The position numbers and the translations under genes are program-made. Below the pieces are notes generated by a model. The model ran no database searches and had not been told where the DNA came from. It saw only the letters and a program-made list of their open reading frames with translations. 64,000 nucleotides of DNA from Larus michahellis (Eukaryota; Chordata; Aves; Charadriiformes; Laridae): positions 169,622,511 through 169,686,510 of the forward strand of contig NC_133897.1 in assembly GCF_964199755.1 (NCBI RefSeq), read 5' to 3'. Position 1 is the first letter of the stretch. Each line of letters starts with the position of its first letter. Below, in pieces: positions 63,872 through 64,000 of the stretch.

Positions 63872-63991
63872 TCAGGGGTGGCCTTCGTAGTTGAGCCACG
63901 TAGTAGTCGTGCACGTACATGAGGACGGCGATGGGCTGCCCGATGATGAGGGACATCCAGACGGCCGCGTTCCGTAGTACCCCTGAGGAAC
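63872..63991 (-). CDS. DGAT1: DGAT1 terminal coding exon (partial gene, apparent frameshifts)
   Basis: After a CGTCTCCAG acceptor the minus strand encodes [20 protein letters not shown], then HDYYV. This is the C-terminal membrane segment of diacylglycerol O-acyltransferase 1 (human NAAVWLSLIIGQP...). DGAT1 is an ER multipass MBOAT enzyme that makes triacylglycerol from diacylglycerol and acyl-CoA. The frame is broken three times against expectation: a base seems missing near 63985 and near 63972, and one is extra at 63896-63897. Beyond the last, another frame reads LNYEGHP then TGA at 63874-63872, matching the human LNYE ending. The rest of the gene lies past the window edge. Confidence 0.88.
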   Translation of the reverse strand, partial: VPQGYYGTRPSGCPSSSGSPSPSSCTCTTTTWLNYEGHP

Positions 63992-64000
63992 CTGGAGACG

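Overview
The window looks like a GC-rich microchromosome segment from a bird. The evidence is many CR1 LINE fragments of the avian type (3' ends in both orientations), very high GC with long G/C homopolymers, many GC-rich minisatellites (roughly a third of the sequence), and vertebrate genes of the human 8q24.3 neighbourhood. I cannot name the species.

Four genes are supported. (1) HSF1 (+): the last two coding exons, 1329-1398 and 2659-2864, encode the C-terminal transactivation region; its poly(A) signal is at 3537. (2) An unrecognised TATA-driven gene (-), 8.3-15.6 kb. It has nine tiny exons and predicts a ~148-residue secreted, acidic, serine-rich protein; its poly(A) signal is at 8335-8340. 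Upstream of it (18.07-18.38 and 20.44-20.51 kb) is a striking set of inverted paired SOX-type sites with 3-4 bp spacers. (3) A complete 13-exon casein kinase 2 catalytic-subunit gene (+). A CpG-island promoter and putative noncoding exon 1 lie at ~22.7-22.94 kb, the ATG is at 45482, the stop at 61458-61460 and the poly(A) signal at 62028. The 392-residue product is CSNK2A1-type, but its C-terminal tail is strongly diverged. (4) DGAT1 (-): the last exon, from 63991 downwards, with apparent single-base indels; its ATTAAA signal is at 63286-63291.

In human, HSF1 and DGAT1 are direct tail-to-tail neighbours, whereas here genes 2 and 3 lie between them. Human CSNK2A1 sits on 20p13 next to TCF15, SCRT2 and SLC52A3, which are paralogues of SCX, SCRT1 and SLC52A2 beside HSF1/DGAT1 on 8q24.3. 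The kinase here may therefore be the 8q24.3-side ohnologue of CSNK2A1, kept in this lineage and lost in mammals. That inference is the main finding.

Layout: HSF1 3' end (0-3.9 kb); convergent intergenic DNA with CR1 copies and a long inverted repeat (3.9-8.3 kb); the small secreted-protein gene with minisatellite introns (8.3-15.6 kb); minisatellites and SOX modules (15.65-22.67 kb); CK2 promoter (22.7-22.94 kb); a ~22.5-kb first intron of minisatellites and CR1 (22.9-45.4 kb); CK2 coding exons (45.5-61.5 kb); CR1 and the DGAT1 3' region (62-64 kb).
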